A DNA stretch of 64,000 bases. Source: Erythrobacteraceae bacterium E2-1 Yellow Sea (GTDB taxonomy: Bacteria; Pseudomonadota; Alphaproteobacteria; Sphingomonadales; Sphingomonadaceae). Shown piece by piece: positions 9,970-19,019 of the stretch. The stretch is taken from the NCBI GenBank assembly GCA_014983025.1, contig JADCLP010000003.1:96155-160154 (forward strand), read 5' to 3'. Both the position numbers and the translations under genes were made by a program. The notes beneath the pieces are model-generated. The model searched no databases. It saw nothing but the letters and a program-made list of their open reading frames with translations, and was not told the DNA's origin. Each line of letters starts with the position of its first letter. Within the stretch, counting starts at the first letter, position 1.

Positions 9970-10376
9970 TGCCTGCCGATTTCACCCGTCAATTCACCGC
10001 TGCGCCTGAACATATCGACGAGCTGGGTCATGTGAACAATGCGGTTTGGGTGCAGTGGATTCAGGATATTGCCACCGCCCATTGGGAAGCGGCCGCCCGG
10101 CCAGAGGATGTGGCGCAATATTTCTGGGTCGTTGTCCGGCACGAGATTGATTATCGCGGCAATATCGTGGCGGGTGATAGGGTGACGGCAGAAACCTGGA
10201 TTGATGGTGGGGCGCAGGGTGCAAAGTCTGATCGCCGGGTCGATTTCAGGAATGATTCAGGCAAGGTGATCGTGTCATCGCGCACCACATGGGCTATGCT
10301 GGATAAGGTAACGCAGCGGCTGGTACGGGTACGGCCAGAGGTTCTGGCACCCTTTGAAGATCGCTCTGCGGCTTAG
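9969..10376 (+). CDS. Hotdog-fold acyl-CoA thioesterase
   Basis: A 135-aa single hotdog domain of the 4-hydroxybenzoyl-CoA thioesterase/YbgC-like type. The segment ELGHVNNAVWVQWIQDIATAHW carries the family's N-terminal signature; note Asn where YbgC-type enzymes often have the catalytic Asp-containing DxxxHVNN pattern shifted. It likely hydrolyses acyl-CoA thioesters. The ATG at 9969 sits in TGATG with the upstream peptidase stop; an in-frame upstream extension into the peptidase is not credible. The 3' end overlaps the convergent GGDEF gene by 4 bp. Confidence 0.85.
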   Translation: MPADFTRQFTAAPEHIDELGHVNNAVWVQWIQDIATAHWEAAARPEDVAQYFWVVVRHEIDYRGNIVAGDRVTAETWIDGGAQGAKSDRRVDFRNDSGKVIVSSRTTWAMLDKVTQRLVRVRPEVLAPFEDRSAA

Positions 10377-12103
10377 GCGGCAGCCGGGCGTTTCCCGCGC
10401 CTTTCTTCCTTGCGTGGGCTGAAGGCACGCAATTTCTCGCTCAACATGCGGTTGCGGCCATTGCGCTTCGCTTCATAAAGCAGGATGTCGGCACGGCTGT
10501 AGATATCGGCCAATTGTGCATTGGGCATGGCCTTGCGCGGAATGGTGACCACTCCCATGCTGGCGGTGACCAGCATATCGAGTTCCGTCACTTCGCGCGC
10601 CACGCGCAACGGAATCGCGCGGCGCAGATGTTCAGCGCGGAGCTCTGTATCTGTGCCACGCATCAATAACAGGAATTCCTCGCCGCCCAGCCGCATGGCA
10701 AGGCTGTGCTCATCTTCGCGCAGGATATTGGCAACGACTTGCAGCACCTGGTCGCCCACAACATGTCCGGCCGTGTCATTGATGCTCTTGAAATGATCGA
10801 GGTCGATCAGGGCAAAGGTTTCGTAGCCGGCGCGGTGCAGGTCGTGAAAACGATTGTCGATAGCGCGGCGATTGTGCAGCCCGGTTAATGGGTCACGTTC
10901 GCTTAAATGTTCCAATGCGCGCGCTTCGGTTACTGCACGGTCGCGTTCACGCCGAAGGGTAAAGAAGCGGTCGGCCACGCCCAGCGCAGTGACTGTGGTT
11001 TCAGCCATGATGCCCAGATAGAACAGTGGCAGCCCATCGGTTTGCACGCCAAAAGGCAGGATATAACTGAATAATTGCAGCGCGAATGCCGCCATCAGCG
11101 GGATCCAGCCGATCATCTGGAAGCGTACAGCGCGCGATCCCCTGCGATAGGCATCGATAAGAACCACCGCAAAGGTAAGCAACACGGGCAGCATGGCCCA
11201 GGAATGGAAAGCCCCCCCCAATGGAGCCAATATATCAAAAGCCATGGCGTGGATTACTGATGCCACCATGGCCCAGATGCCGGCCAGTGGCAGCAAGCGT
11301 CGCGCAACCCAGGACAGGCATTCTTCTTCAATATAGGAACGTGTGAACATTGCACCGTTCAGAACTGTGATCCCCAGCGCCATGATCAGTAGTATTCGCC
11401 AGCCTTCCAATGACAGCGGTACGAATTCCACCACCAGACCAGAACGTAATGCAACCATGGCAACAAAAGATGCCGATACGCCGGCATGCCACGCCAGAAG
11501 CGGCGTTCTCAGTACACTCCATGCAGCAATATCGAACAGAATCGGGCCGCACATCAGGCCGATCAGCAATGTCAGGAACAGTAATGCGTGAGTGTGCCCC
11601 GTCGTGCGGGATGGGTCCATGCTGTAAAGTTCGACCCGGTTGATCGTGGCATTATGGCGCAACGCTTCAATCTGCAGAAAGACTGTTCGGCTGTTGCCAG
11701 TGATTTTGGGCAGTTCGGCCATGAACAAAGGTTCGCCCGATATCAGCGTGACATCATCCATGTGGTAAATGCGTGAATGTGGCGTGCCATCTTCATCCAC
11801 CACAGTCAGCGTCAATTCGTCAAACAGGCCAATCCGCGTGCGCAGAAACTTTGCCGGTTCTGCAGCGCTTTGTGGCAGATCGAAACGCGCCAGCACCTGG
11901 CTGTTTCGCGCATTGGGGTCAATCTGCTGTGCGCAGTTATGTTGCCCGCCGGGCGCAGTAACGCCCCCTTCGGGGAATGCGGCCTTGCCTGAGAGTGTGC
12001 ATGCCGGATCAAGGCCGCTGGAGATAGAAAGGGGCACTTGCGCGATGGCAAAGGCAGCCACCACGGAAAGCACGATTGCGATGATGTAGACTGCTCTACT
12101 CAT
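10373..12103 (-). CDS. Diguanylate cyclase with 7TM-type sensor region
   Basis: A 576-aa membrane protein predicted to make cyclic di-GMP. There is one N-terminal helix, an extracytoplasmic domain of about 150 residues, then about seven transmembrane helices between residues 175 and 375 (7TMR-DISM-like). A short linker leads into a GGDEF domain from LSERDPLTGLHNRRAID, with the active-site loop GGEEF near residue 471, the active variant. No clear RxxD inhibitory site is seen. The C-terminus is basic (FSPRKEERRGKRP). It is divergent from the phosphate porin gene. Confidence 0.9.
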   Translation of the reverse strand: MSRAVYIIAIVLSVVAAFAIAQVPLSISSGLDPACTLSGKAAFPEGGVTAPGGQHNCAQQIDPNARNSQVLARFDLPQSAAEPAKFLRTRIGLFDELTLTVVDEDGTPHSRIYHMDDVTLISGEPLFMAELPKITGNSRTVFLQIEALRHNATINRVELYSMDPSRTTGHTHALLFLTLLIGLMCGPILFDIAAWSVLRTPLLAWHAGVSASFVAMVALRSGLVVEFVPLSLEGWRILLIMALGITVLNGAMFTRSYIEEECLSWVARRLLPLAGIWAMVASVIHAMAFDILAPLGGAFHSWAMLPVLLTFAVVLIDAYRRGSRAVRFQMIGWIPLMAAFALQLFSYILPFGVQTDGLPLFYLGIMAETTVTALGVADRFFTLRRERDRAVTEARALEHLSERDPLTGLHNRRAIDNRFHDLHRAGYETFALIDLDHFKSINDTAGHVVGDQVLQVVANILREDEHSLAMRLGGEEFLLLMRGTDTELRAEHLRRAIPLRVAREVTELDMLVTASMGVVTIPRKAMPNAQLADIYSRADILLYEAKRNGRNRMLSEKLRAFSPRKEERRGKRPAAA

Positions 12104-12217
12104 CTGAAGGCTGTTAATATCCAGCCGTTTAGAAGCAGTTAAGAATGCTGATCGTGACCTTTTTGTTCACCATACGAATTAGCCATGGAAGTCTGTTTCG
12201 TTGCAGCCACGTCTCGC

Positions 12218-12236
12218 CTGTAATCAAACTGACTTA
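12218..12236 (+). promoter_or_regulatory. Pho box upstream of the OprP-like porin
   Basis: CTGTAATCAAACTGACTTA matches the PhoB consensus (two CTGTCAT half-sites 11 bp apart) at about 15 of 19 positions by eye. It lies 48 bp upstream of the porin start. The match fits the function of the gene and a second Pho box before pstS. Confidence 0.65.
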
Positions 12237-12283
12237 TTAGCGTCATAGAGGCATCGCGAACCTGACAAGAATGGGGCATTAAA

Positions 12284-13666
12284 TTGAAACATACTATCTC
12301 TTTGGTCGCGCTTGCTGCTGGTCTTTCACTGGCGCAACCGGCCTATGCCGCTGATGACGCATCCAGTCGTGAAGAACTGGCAGAAATGCGCGCCGCAATG
12401 GCAGCCATGGCGGCCAGGATTGACGCGCTGGAGGCTGATCTGGCTGCAGCAGAGGCCAAGACAGCCGAGGCAAGTGCTGCTGCCGTTGCTGCCAGCAGTG
12501 CCGCCAGCGAAGCCAGCGCAGCAGCCGCCAAGGCTGCTGAAGGCGATGGCACATCCATCAAGTGGAAGGGTGGCCCGCTGATCGAAGGCAAGGGCGGATG
12601 GAGTTTCAAGCCGCGTGGCCGCCTGCAATATGATGCTGGCATCACCTCTGTCCCTTCTTCCACCGGCCGCGATGATGGTTTCGGCAGCGAAGCGCGCCGC
12701 GCGCGTCTGGGTGTAGAAGGTGATATTCCAGGTGGTTTCGGGTATAAATTCGAACTGGATTTTGCCGGTGGTGCCACTGAAGTGACTGACGCCATCCTGT
12801 CTTACGAGGATAAGGGGCTGAAGGTCGCCATCGGCCAGCAGAACAATTTCCAGGGCTTGGAAGAATTGACCAGCAGCCGCTTTATTTCCCAGCTGGAACG
12901 CGCCGCCTTTACCGATGCCTTTGGCTTCGAACGTCGTCTGGGCGTGTCGGTGCAATATGGCGTTGGCGATGTGCTGGTGCAGACCGGCCTGTTCAGCGAC
13001 AATATAGATGATTTGTCGAATAAGAACTGGAGCGCGGATGGCCGCGTGGTTTACCTGCCCAAACTGGGCAAGGCCCAGCTTCACCTGGGCGGTTCGCTGC
13101 ATTATACCGATCTCGAAAGCGGCAGCAGCGTGCGTTATCGCCAGCGCCCCTTCGTCCACTTCACTGGTGAACGCTTTATCAATACAGGCTCCCTGGCTGC
13201 GGTCAGCGAGACGGGTTACGGCCTGGAAGCGGCCGCCATCAATGGCCCGCTGCATTTTGCCGCAGAAGGTTTCTGGCAACAGGTTGACCGCCCTGGCGCG
13301 CTGACCGACCCGACCTTCTTCGGTGGTTATGCCGAAGTGGGGTACTTCCTGACCGGGGGTGATACGCGCGGTTATAAAAAGGGCGTATTTGAACGTGTGA
13401 AGCCAGCCAATCCGGTGGATGAAGGTGGCCTGGGCGCTTTGCAGCTGAATCTGCGTTACGATTATCTCGATCTCAATGATGCGGGCATTATTGGCGGTAC
13501 GCAGAACGGTTATGGCATTTCGCTGATCTGGACGCCGACGGATTACACCCGTTTCATGGTGAACTACGGGCGCATGTCTTATGATGATGCGGTTCATCCG
13601 GCAGCCGGTGGAGATACGTCCTACAGTGTCGACAGCCTGGGTGTCCGGGCGCAGGTGGACTTCTGA
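12284..13666 (+). CDS. OprP/OprO-like phosphate-selective porin
   Basis: A 460-aa outer-membrane porin. It has a signal peptide (SLVALAAGLSLAQPAYAA), then an Ala/Glu-rich coiled-coil segment (about residues 25-85, probably the periplasmic trimer stalk) and a beta-barrel typical of the OprP family, with RRARLGVEGDIPGGFGYKFE and the GSLHYTDLESGSSVRYRQRP region, ending in Phe (VRAQVDF). The start is TTG at 12284; the nearby ATG at 12271 runs into a stop at once. It is preceded by a Pho box and followed by pstS, so it should be induced by phosphate starvation. Confidence 0.9.
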   Translation: MKHTISLVALAAGLSLAQPAYAADDASSREELAEMRAAMAAMAARIDALEADLAAAEAKTAEASAAAVAASSAASEASAAAAKAAEGDGTSIKWKGGPLIEGKGGWSFKPRGRLQYDAGITSVPSSTGRDDGFGSEARRARLGVEGDIPGGFGYKFELDFAGGATEVTDAILSYEDKGLKVAIGQQNNFQGLEELTSSRFISQLERAAFTDAFGFERRLGVSVQYGVGDVLVQTGLFSDNIDDLSNKNWSADGRVVYLPKLGKAQLHLGGSLHYTDLESGSSVRYRQRPFVHFTGERFINTGSLAAVSETGYGLEAAAINGPLHFAAEGFWQQVDRPGALTDPTFFGGYAEVGYFLTGGDTRGYKKGVFERVKPANPVDEGGLGALQLNLRYDYLDLNDAGIIGGTQNGYGISLIWTPTDYTRFMVNYGRMSYDDAVHPAAGGDTSYSVDSLGVRAQVDF

Positions 13667-13682
13667 TCGCCGCGCAATAATC

Positions 13683-13701
13683 TTGTCACATTACTGTCAT
13701 G
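13683..13701 (+). promoter_or_regulatory. Pho box upstream of pstS
   Basis: TTGTCACATTACTGTCATG contains two TGTCA cores exactly 11 bp apart, the spacing of PhoB half-sites. It lies in the 91 bp between the porin stop and the pstS start. This implies that pstS has its own PhoB-controlled promoter rather than relying on read-through from the porin. Confidence 0.75.
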
Positions 13702-13757
13702 CCTTGCCCCTAAAGGCGGGCGTGACCAAAGTTGAATTGAAGGAAATGAGGTTTCCC

Positions 13758-14801
13758 ATGCATCGCGTTAAAACAGCCTGTCTCGTTGCGCTTTCCACTC
13801 TTGCCCTTGCTGCTTGCGGCCAGAGCGAAGGTGGCGGCACTCGCGATTCGATCCGTGCGGTCGGATCGTCCACCGTATTCCCTTTTGCCAAGGCGGTGGC
13901 TGAAAGCTTCGCCCGCAACAATCCCGATTTCAAATCGCCGCTGATCGAATCGACCGGCACGGGCGGCGGCATGAAGCTGTTCTGCGCAGGTCTTGGTGCT
14001 GACACGCCTGATATGGCCAATGCGTCGCGCCGCATGAAGAAATCTGAATTTGATACCTGCGTTGCCAATGGCGTGAAGGACATCATGGAAATCCAGATCG
14101 GCCTGGACGGGATTGCCTTTGCCTCTTCCAAGGGCGGCATCACCATGAACCTGACGCCCAAGATGGTCTATGAAGCACTGGCAGCCAAGCCCTATGGCAA
14201 GGAACAGACGGCCCAGCTGTGGTCCGATGTTGACGCATCGCTGCCAGCAGAACCGATCCTGGTTTACGGCCCGCCTTCCACTTCCGGCACGCGTGACGCG
14301 CTTAAGGAACTGGTTCTGGAAGCCGGTTGTAAAACCAATGCCGATATGAAAGCGCTGAAGGATAGCGATGAAGACCGTTACGACCAGCTTTGCACCGAAG
14401 TGCGCAGCGACGGTGCCTATGTCGAACAGGGTGAGCAGGACAATCTGATCGTCCAGAAGATTGAAAGCAATCCCAAGGCGGTTGGCGTGTTCGGCTATTC
14501 CTATCTGGAAGAAAATGCTGACAAGGTGGAGGGCCTGCCGATGAACGGTGTTGACCCGACCTATGAAAACATTTCGACCTTCGCCTATCCCGGCGCGCGG
14601 CCGCTCTACGTCTATGTGAAGAAGGATCACATGCGCGCGATCCAGGGCCTGGAAGCCTATATGGCTGAATGGGCCAAGAGCTGGAGCAAGGACGGCGCGC
14701 TGGCCAAGATCGGCCTGGTCGCATCGCCTGACGATGTAATGGCCCAGAATGCCAAGGTGGTGGCCGAACAGCTGACGCTTAACGGTGACGAGCTGAAGTA
14801 A
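13758..14801 (+). CDS. pstS: PstS-type phosphate-binding lipoprotein
   Basis: A 347-aa periplasmic phosphate-binding protein. A lipoprotein signal ends in LAAC. The phosphate-binding segments are RAVGSSTVFPFAKAVAE near the N-terminus, TGTGGGMKLFC with DMANASRRMK, and GPPSTSGTRDALKELV. GAGG lies six bases before the ATG at 13758; an ATG four codons upstream (13746) is possible. The usual partners pstC, pstA, pstB and phoU do not follow; the next gene is a cold-shock-like protein after a terminator. It is thus an orphan PstS grouped with a porin. Confidence 0.92.
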   Translation: MHRVKTACLVALSTLALAACGQSEGGGTRDSIRAVGSSTVFPFAKAVAESFARNNPDFKSPLIESTGTGGGMKLFCAGLGADTPDMANASRRMKKSEFDTCVANGVKDIMEIQIGLDGIAFASSKGGITMNLTPKMVYEALAAKPYGKEQTAQLWSDVDASLPAEPILVYGPPSTSGTRDALKELVLEAGCKTNADMKALKDSDEDRYDQLCTEVRSDGAYVEQGEQDNLIVQKIESNPKAVGVFGYSYLEENADKVEGLPMNGVDPTYENISTFAYPGARPLYVYVKKDHMRAIQGLEAYMAEWAKSWSKDGALAKIGLVASPDDVMAQNAKVVAEQLTLNGDELK

Positions 14802-15125
14802 GCTTACACCTTACAGAATTACAGCGAGAAGCGCCGCTCTGTCATATGACGGGGCGGCGTTTTGCTTTGGGAGTGTGGAGTGGGGCGGGTGTGACGAGAT
14901 GGCTATGTCAAGTAACGACCCAATCGCAGACAATGGCACTATTCGCTCATTTATTTCGCTAGTGCGGTTGTAATCTCAGCTCGTCGTGACCACCTGACTA
15001 ACAGCTACCAGTCGCAATCGACGGTCCCCGGCTTCACTCTTCTTGAAGCTGCCCCCTTCAGTTCCGCCTCTTAGTTGCAGCTGGGTCAATTCCGGCGCGC
15101 TGCACGCTTACTGAAGGAAACATCG
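14802..15125. other. 324 bp gene-free region: pstS terminator and leader of the cold-shock-like gene
   Basis: No credible ORF. The first part holds the pstS terminator. The remaining about 250 bp form a long leader for the gene at 15126, with a small stem-loop (GCTTCA at 15031-15036 pairing with TGAAGC at 15044-15049). Long structured leaders are common for cold-shock genes, but nothing here proves temperature control. Confidence 0.5.
14832..14866 (+). terminator. Rho-independent terminator of pstS
   Basis: A 14-bp stem (CGCCGCTCTGTCAT against ATGACGGGGCGGCG, two G-T pairs) with almost no loop, followed by TTTTGCTTT. It begins 31 bp after the pstS stop. Confidence 0.8.
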
Positions 15126-15380
15126 ATGACCTATTACGGCAAGATCAAGAACTATGACAGCAGCATCGGCAAAGGTCGCATCAGTCCTGAAAAGGGTGGC
15201 GACGAACTGACGTTTCGTAAATCCGATCTAAAGGACGAAGCCAGCGTTCCGCAGCAGGATCAGCGTTATGGATACGATGTGAAGGACGCCGACAATGGCA
15301 AGCGCTACGCAATCAACCTTGCTGCTCAGCTTGACGCAGCATCTGTCCAGCAGGAACAGGCTCGTAACCAGGTCGGCTGA
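15126..15380 (+). CDS. Small cold-shock-domain-like protein
   Basis: An 84-aa protein. The first 35 residues (MTYYGKIKNYDSSIGKG, then RISPEKGGDELTFRKSDL) follow the CspA pattern GxVKxFNxxxGxGFIxxxxGGxDVFVHxS, but the RNP-motif aromatics are replaced: FGFI becomes GRI and FVH becomes TFR. It may be a divergent nucleic-acid-binding OB fold with altered binding. The start has AAGGAAAC six bases upstream; the frame is open further upstream but without a better start. It is monocistronic, with a hairpin terminator about 120 bp downstream. Confidence 0.75.
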   Translation: MTYYGKIKNYDSSIGKGRISPEKGGDELTFRKSDLKDEASVPQQDQRYGYDVKDADNGKRYAINLAAQLDAASVQQEQARNQVG

Positions 15381-15500
15381 TGCAAACCTGGACTGAGTGT
15401 ATATGACCTCAGTTTACGAAGCTATCTACAAGAATGCAGGCCGCATCTGCACCCATGCGACCCAAGAGATTTAGGGGTACTTACCCTTCTGTCTCTGACT

Positions 15501-15752
15501 TCAGCCCTCGCTACTAGTTGGCGGGGGCTCTTTTCTTTCCGCACTTTGGATGCGCGCTTGCGCAAGAGCATCGGCTAGATTTGAATAGCGATAGGGGCCG
15601 ACGGAATAGCTTCCGACCAAAGTAAGAATTACTCCCATTTCGCGAAGTTCCGCCATATCGGCAGCTAATGCTTCACACTGTCCCAAATCGACTCGTCCCT
15701 CCTCACCAATCATGTGCGGGTGGCAGCGTGGTAGAAATGTATCTTGCGTCAT
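15501..15752 (-). CDS. Small hypothetical protein
   Basis: An 83-aa soluble protein that I do not recognise. It starts MTQDTFLPRCHPHMIGEEGR, has an Ala/Glu-rich middle (CEALAADMAELREMG) followed by a hydrophobic strand VILTLVGSYSVG and a Pro/Ser tail. The ATG at 15752 is preceded by AAGGATGG; an in-frame GTG/ATG further upstream would add 16 residues. Its 3' end overlaps the hairpin at 15503-15529, so the last residues are coded by a terminator-like sequence. Confidence 0.5.
   Translation of the reverse strand: MTQDTFLPRCHPHMIGEEGRVDLGQCEALAADMAELREMGVILTLVGSYSVGPYRYSNLADALAQARIQSAERKEPPPTSSEG
15503..15538 (+). terminator. Rho-independent terminator
   Basis: AGCCCTCGC (15503-15511) pairs with GCGGGGGCT (15521-15529) across a 9-base loop, followed by CTTTTCTTT. 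On the plus strand it can end the cold-shock-like transcript. Confidence 0.65.
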
Positions 15753-15919
15753 GGACCATCCTTGCCTCGTAAGCGGGAGCGCAAGGTCTCTCAGTCGCAA
15801 GAGCTTACTTTTACATTCTCGCGATGATTGAGATATGGGTGCGAAAGGGGCGAATTACTACGGATGCTTGGCCCAAGAAACATAACGTCCGCTATCCACC
15901 CAATTATGGACCTTTGCCC

Positions 15920-18253
15920 CTAAAGCGGATTCCCGTCGCGGTCCCTGTAAATCTCGCGGCGGCCGACATGGTTGGCAGGGCCGACCAGCCCTTCACCCTC
16001 CATCCGCTCGATCCATTTGGCAGCCGTGTTATAGCCTACGCCCATCTGACGTTGCAGCCATGAGCCGGATGCCTTCTGGTTTTCGATCACGATCTGGCAG
16101 GCCTGGCGATATTTGCGCTCTTCCGGATTGTCCGACGCGGTGAACTCGTCTTCGAAGCTGAGGCCGCCATCTTCGGGTTCCTCGGTCACAGCATCGACAT
16201 AATCGGGCTTGCCCTGTGCACGCCAGAAATCGGCCACGCGTTCCACCTCGTCATCGCCCACAAATGGGCCATGGACGCGCACCATTGCGCCGGTATTGGG
16301 CTTGTACAGCATATCGCCCTTGCCCAGCAGCTGTTCCGCGCCCTGTTCGCCCAGGATGGTGCGGCTGTCGATGCGGCTGGTGACCTTGAAGCTGATGCGG
16401 GTAGGCAGGTTGGCCTTGATCACGCCGGTGATGACGTCGACCGACGGGCGCTGTGTCGCCATGATCAGATGGATACCCGCGGCGCGCGATTTCTGGCTCA
16501 GGCGCTGGATCAGCACCTCAATCTCCTTGCCCACCGTCACCATCAGATCGGCCAGCTCATCCACGATCAACACGATCTGTGGCAGGGGCTCATAATCGAG
16601 CTGTTCTTCCTCGAACAATTCCTCGCCCGTATCAGGGTCAAACCCGGTCTGCACCCGGCGGCCCAGCGGCTTGCCCTTGGCAATCGCGGCGCTGACCTTC
16701 TCGTTGAAATTGTTGATGTTGCGCGAATTGACCGACGACATCATGCGATACCGCCGCTCCATCTCCTCTACCGCCCATTTCAGTGCGCGCACCGATTTGT
16801 GCGGTTCGGTGACCACGGGGCTGAGGAGGTGAGGGATATCGTCGTAAGTTTTTAGCTCCAGTACCTTGGGATCGATCAGGATCAACCGGCATTCGGCAGG
16901 CGTGAAGCGATACAAAAGCGACAGCAGAATGGCGTTGAGGCCGACCGATTTACCCGAACCCGTGGTGCCGGCGACGAGCAGGTGGGGCATGGCGGCAAGG
17001 TCTGCCACGATGGGTTCGCCCGCTATATCCTTGCCCAGAATAATCGGCAGATTGCCGCGGGAATCGACGAAAGCTTCGCACGCGGCGAGTTCCTTCAGGC
17101 TGACCATTTGCCGGTCGGCATTGGGCAATTCGATACCCATCACCGTCTTGCCTGGAATGGGGGACACGCGCGCGCTGATGGCGGACATATTGCGAGCGAT
17201 GTCTTCAGCCAGGCCCACCACGCGGCTGGCCTTGATCCCCGGTGCCGGTTCCAGTTCATACATGGTGACCACGGGGCCGGTGCGCACGGCGGTGATTTCA
17301 CCTTTCACATTGAAATCATCCAGCACGTTTTCCAGCAGGCGGGCATTCCGCTCCAGCGCCATCTTGTCCAGCTTGGGCAGATTATCCTTGGGCGGATCGG
17401 CCAGCAGGTCCAGGCTGGGCAGGTCAAAGGTGGCGAACATATCACGCTGTTTGGCCTTGGGCGCGGCAGCAGGCTTGGGCGCGGCGGCGGGATCGGCAAT
17501 TTCAGGTGCCCGGCGAGGGGTCGGATCGGGGCGTTTTTCGACCATGGGCTTGGCGCGTTTGGCGGGGCGGTCGCGCAAGGTATCGGGCGTGGAATCATCC
17601 TCGATCACGCGTGTGTCACGGCGCAGGAAATCGGGCAGGGTCAATAGTGCCCGCCAATCGATGGCGAAGATGCGGGTCAACAGCGCCACCCCACCTGCCA
17701 GGCAAAGCAGGGCGAGGCCAAGGATGACCCAGCCCGATGCATCGCTGCCAAATCGCGCAGCCACTGCTTCTATCCCTGCTGCGCCCAACAGGCCGAACAA
17801 CCCGCCCGTTTGTGCAGGCAGCGTTGTTTGTACCCCTTCAAAAGCGAGCGCTAGCACAGTGGAAATCAGCATCATTGCCATCAGCAACAGACCAAGGGGC
17901 AGCCACCAGCGCGTGGTATCCTCCTCATCCTCATGCTCGATACCCAGCCACAATTTGCGGGCAGAAATATAGAGTAGAGGCAGCAACAGGATTGCGGTCA
18001 GGCCAAATCCGCCCAGCACCTTGTCCGCGGCCCAGGCACCGCTGGCGCCCATCCAGTTGCGGATATCTTCACCCGATGCGGCGGTTGATCCGCTGGGATC
18101 TGTCTGTGTGTAACTTGCCAGGGAGAGCGCCAGAAACACCAGAAGCACGAACAACAGCGCCGCGCTGCCCATCTGCAGCGCACGCCGCATCGAACGGCGG
18201 AACGCCACGCGCCAATCAGCGCCCGTTTTCTTGTTCATTGCCCGGCTGGCCAA
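15920..18253 (-). CDS. ftsK: DNA translocase FtsK
   Basis: A 777-aa septal DNA pump. Four to five transmembrane helices lie in the first about 190 residues, followed by a short Pro/Ala/Lys linker, the alpha domain, the motor with Walker A LVAGTTGSGKSVGLNA (about residue 429) and Walker B QIVLIVDELADLM, and the C-terminal gamma winged helix (SWLQRQMGVGYNTAAKW) that reads KOPS sites. The start is TTG at 18253: AGGAGG lies seven bases before it, whereas the ATG at 18238 is 22 bases from that site. The linker is short, as usual in alphaproteobacteria. Confidence 0.96.
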   Translation of the reverse strand: MASRAMNKKTGADWRVAFRRSMRRALQMGSAALLFVLLVFLALSLASYTQTDPSGSTAASGEDIRNWMGASGAWAADKVLGGFGLTAILLLPLLYISARKLWLGIEHEDEEDTTRWWLPLGLLLMAMMLISTVLALAFEGVQTTLPAQTGGLFGLLGAAGIEAVAARFGSDASGWVILGLALLCLAGGVALLTRIFAIDWRALLTLPDFLRRDTRVIEDDSTPDTLRDRPAKRAKPMVEKRPDPTPRRAPEIADPAAAPKPAAAPKAKQRDMFATFDLPSLDLLADPPKDNLPKLDKMALERNARLLENVLDDFNVKGEITAVRTGPVVTMYELEPAPGIKASRVVGLAEDIARNMSAISARVSPIPGKTVMGIELPNADRQMVSLKELAACEAFVDSRGNLPIILGKDIAGEPIVADLAAMPHLLVAGTTGSGKSVGLNAILLSLLYRFTPAECRLILIDPKVLELKTYDDIPHLLSPVVTEPHKSVRALKWAVEEMERRYRMMSSVNSRNINNFNEKVSAAIAKGKPLGRRVQTGFDPDTGEELFEEEQLDYEPLPQIVLIVDELADLMVTVGKEIEVLIQRLSQKSRAAGIHLIMATQRPSVDVITGVIKANLPTRISFKVTSRIDSRTILGEQGAEQLLGKGDMLYKPNTGAMVRVHGPFVGDDEVERVADFWRAQGKPDYVDAVTEEPEDGGLSFEDEFTASDNPEERKYRQACQIVIENQKASGSWLQRQMGVGYNTAAKWIERMEGEGLVGPANHVGRREIYRDRDGNPL

Positions 18254-18365
18254 GTGAGATCCTCCTGCTGGAACACATCATGAATCTTGCGCGACTCCAC
18301 GTCAAGGAAAGTGCGGTAAAGAGAGTCATTGAATTTGGCGCTGTTACCGGCTGCGTAGCAGCCGC

Positions 18366-18395
18366 AAGGCCGACCGGCCGCCCGCAGCGAAGCGA
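18366..18395. repeat. Dispersed GC-rich repeat, copy 1
   Basis: The core AAGGCCGACCGGCCG then CCCGCAGCGAAGCG, between ftsK and the ThiE-like gene, recurs with small changes at 50785-50823. Both copies sit in gene-free stretches and carry an internal GGCCG palindrome. Similar sequences are common between genes in sphingomonads (memory, not searched). Confidence 0.55.
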
Positions 18396-18456
18396 CACTA
18401 CAGGTCGCGTGAGCGAGGATATCGCGCGCCCGGAGGGGCGTCGCGGAAAACAAAAA

Positions 18457-18996
18457 CTACCCACTCAAACCATCAATCGCGGCCCAGCGCGGCCAGTTGA
18501 GCCTTTGAGCCCCATGCGCATCCATTCCGCCCAGCGCAATGACGGGTACTTGTGCAAGCGCCGCCATGAGGCGGAAACGCATTGGGCCCAGTGTTCGTGC
18601 ACCGGGATGCGATCGTGTGGCGAAGACCGGGCTCAACATTACAGCATCTGCGCCCAATCGGTTGGCAAGTGCGATGTCACGCAGATCATGCGCGGTGGCA
18701 ATCTGCAACATATCATGGCGACGCGGATAGAGTGCGCGCGGCGGGCCATAAATTCCGTTCGCCCCCCACTCGCGCGCGGTCAATGCGCTGTCTGCCAGAA
18801 CCACTTTGTGCCCGCGCGATTTGGCGAGATGGCGCAAATGCTGGAAACGCGCCCAGCGTTCCGGCCCATCCAGATGATAATGGCGATAGACAAAGCCCGA
18901 TCCGCGCGGCAGCCGCATCAGTGCGTCATCCAGCATGGCGTCATTGCGCGCATCCGAAATCAACCACAGCACAGGCAAGGACTTTTTATCTGTCAC
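18457..18996 (-). CDS. ThiE-like thiamine phosphate synthase family protein
   Basis: A 179-aa TIM-barrel of the ThiE/TenI type. LPVLWLISDARND is the first strand, KVVLADSALTAREWGANGIYG carries the usual diphosphate/metal region, and LSPVFATRSHPGARTLG matches the TenI/ThiE phosphate loop (SPVFxTxSHPG). It is shorter than a standard ThiE and may be a TenI-like paralogue. The start is uncertain: GTG at 18996 avoids overlap with the divergent gene at 19020, while ATG at 19032 would overlap it. Confidence 0.75.
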   Translation of the reverse strand: MTDKKSLPVLWLISDARNDAMLDDALMRLPRGSGFVYRHYHLDGPERWARFQHLRHLAKSRGHKVVLADSALTAREWGANGIYGPPRALYPRRHDMLQIATAHDLRDIALANRLGADAVMLSPVFATRSHPGARTLGPMRFRLMAALAQVPVIALGGMDAHGAQRLNWPRWAAIDGLSG

Positions 18997-19019
18997 GCAG
19001 CCGTTATAGCGCGGGGCTG

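Noticed and set aside
12326..13597. 423-codon minus ORF opposite the porin
   Set aside because: A shadow of a high-GC gene; no RBS and no domain, while the plus frame is a clear porin.
15403..15474. 23-codon plus ORF after the cold-shock-like gene
   Set aside because: Too short, with no RBS; more likely trailer sequence before the terminator.
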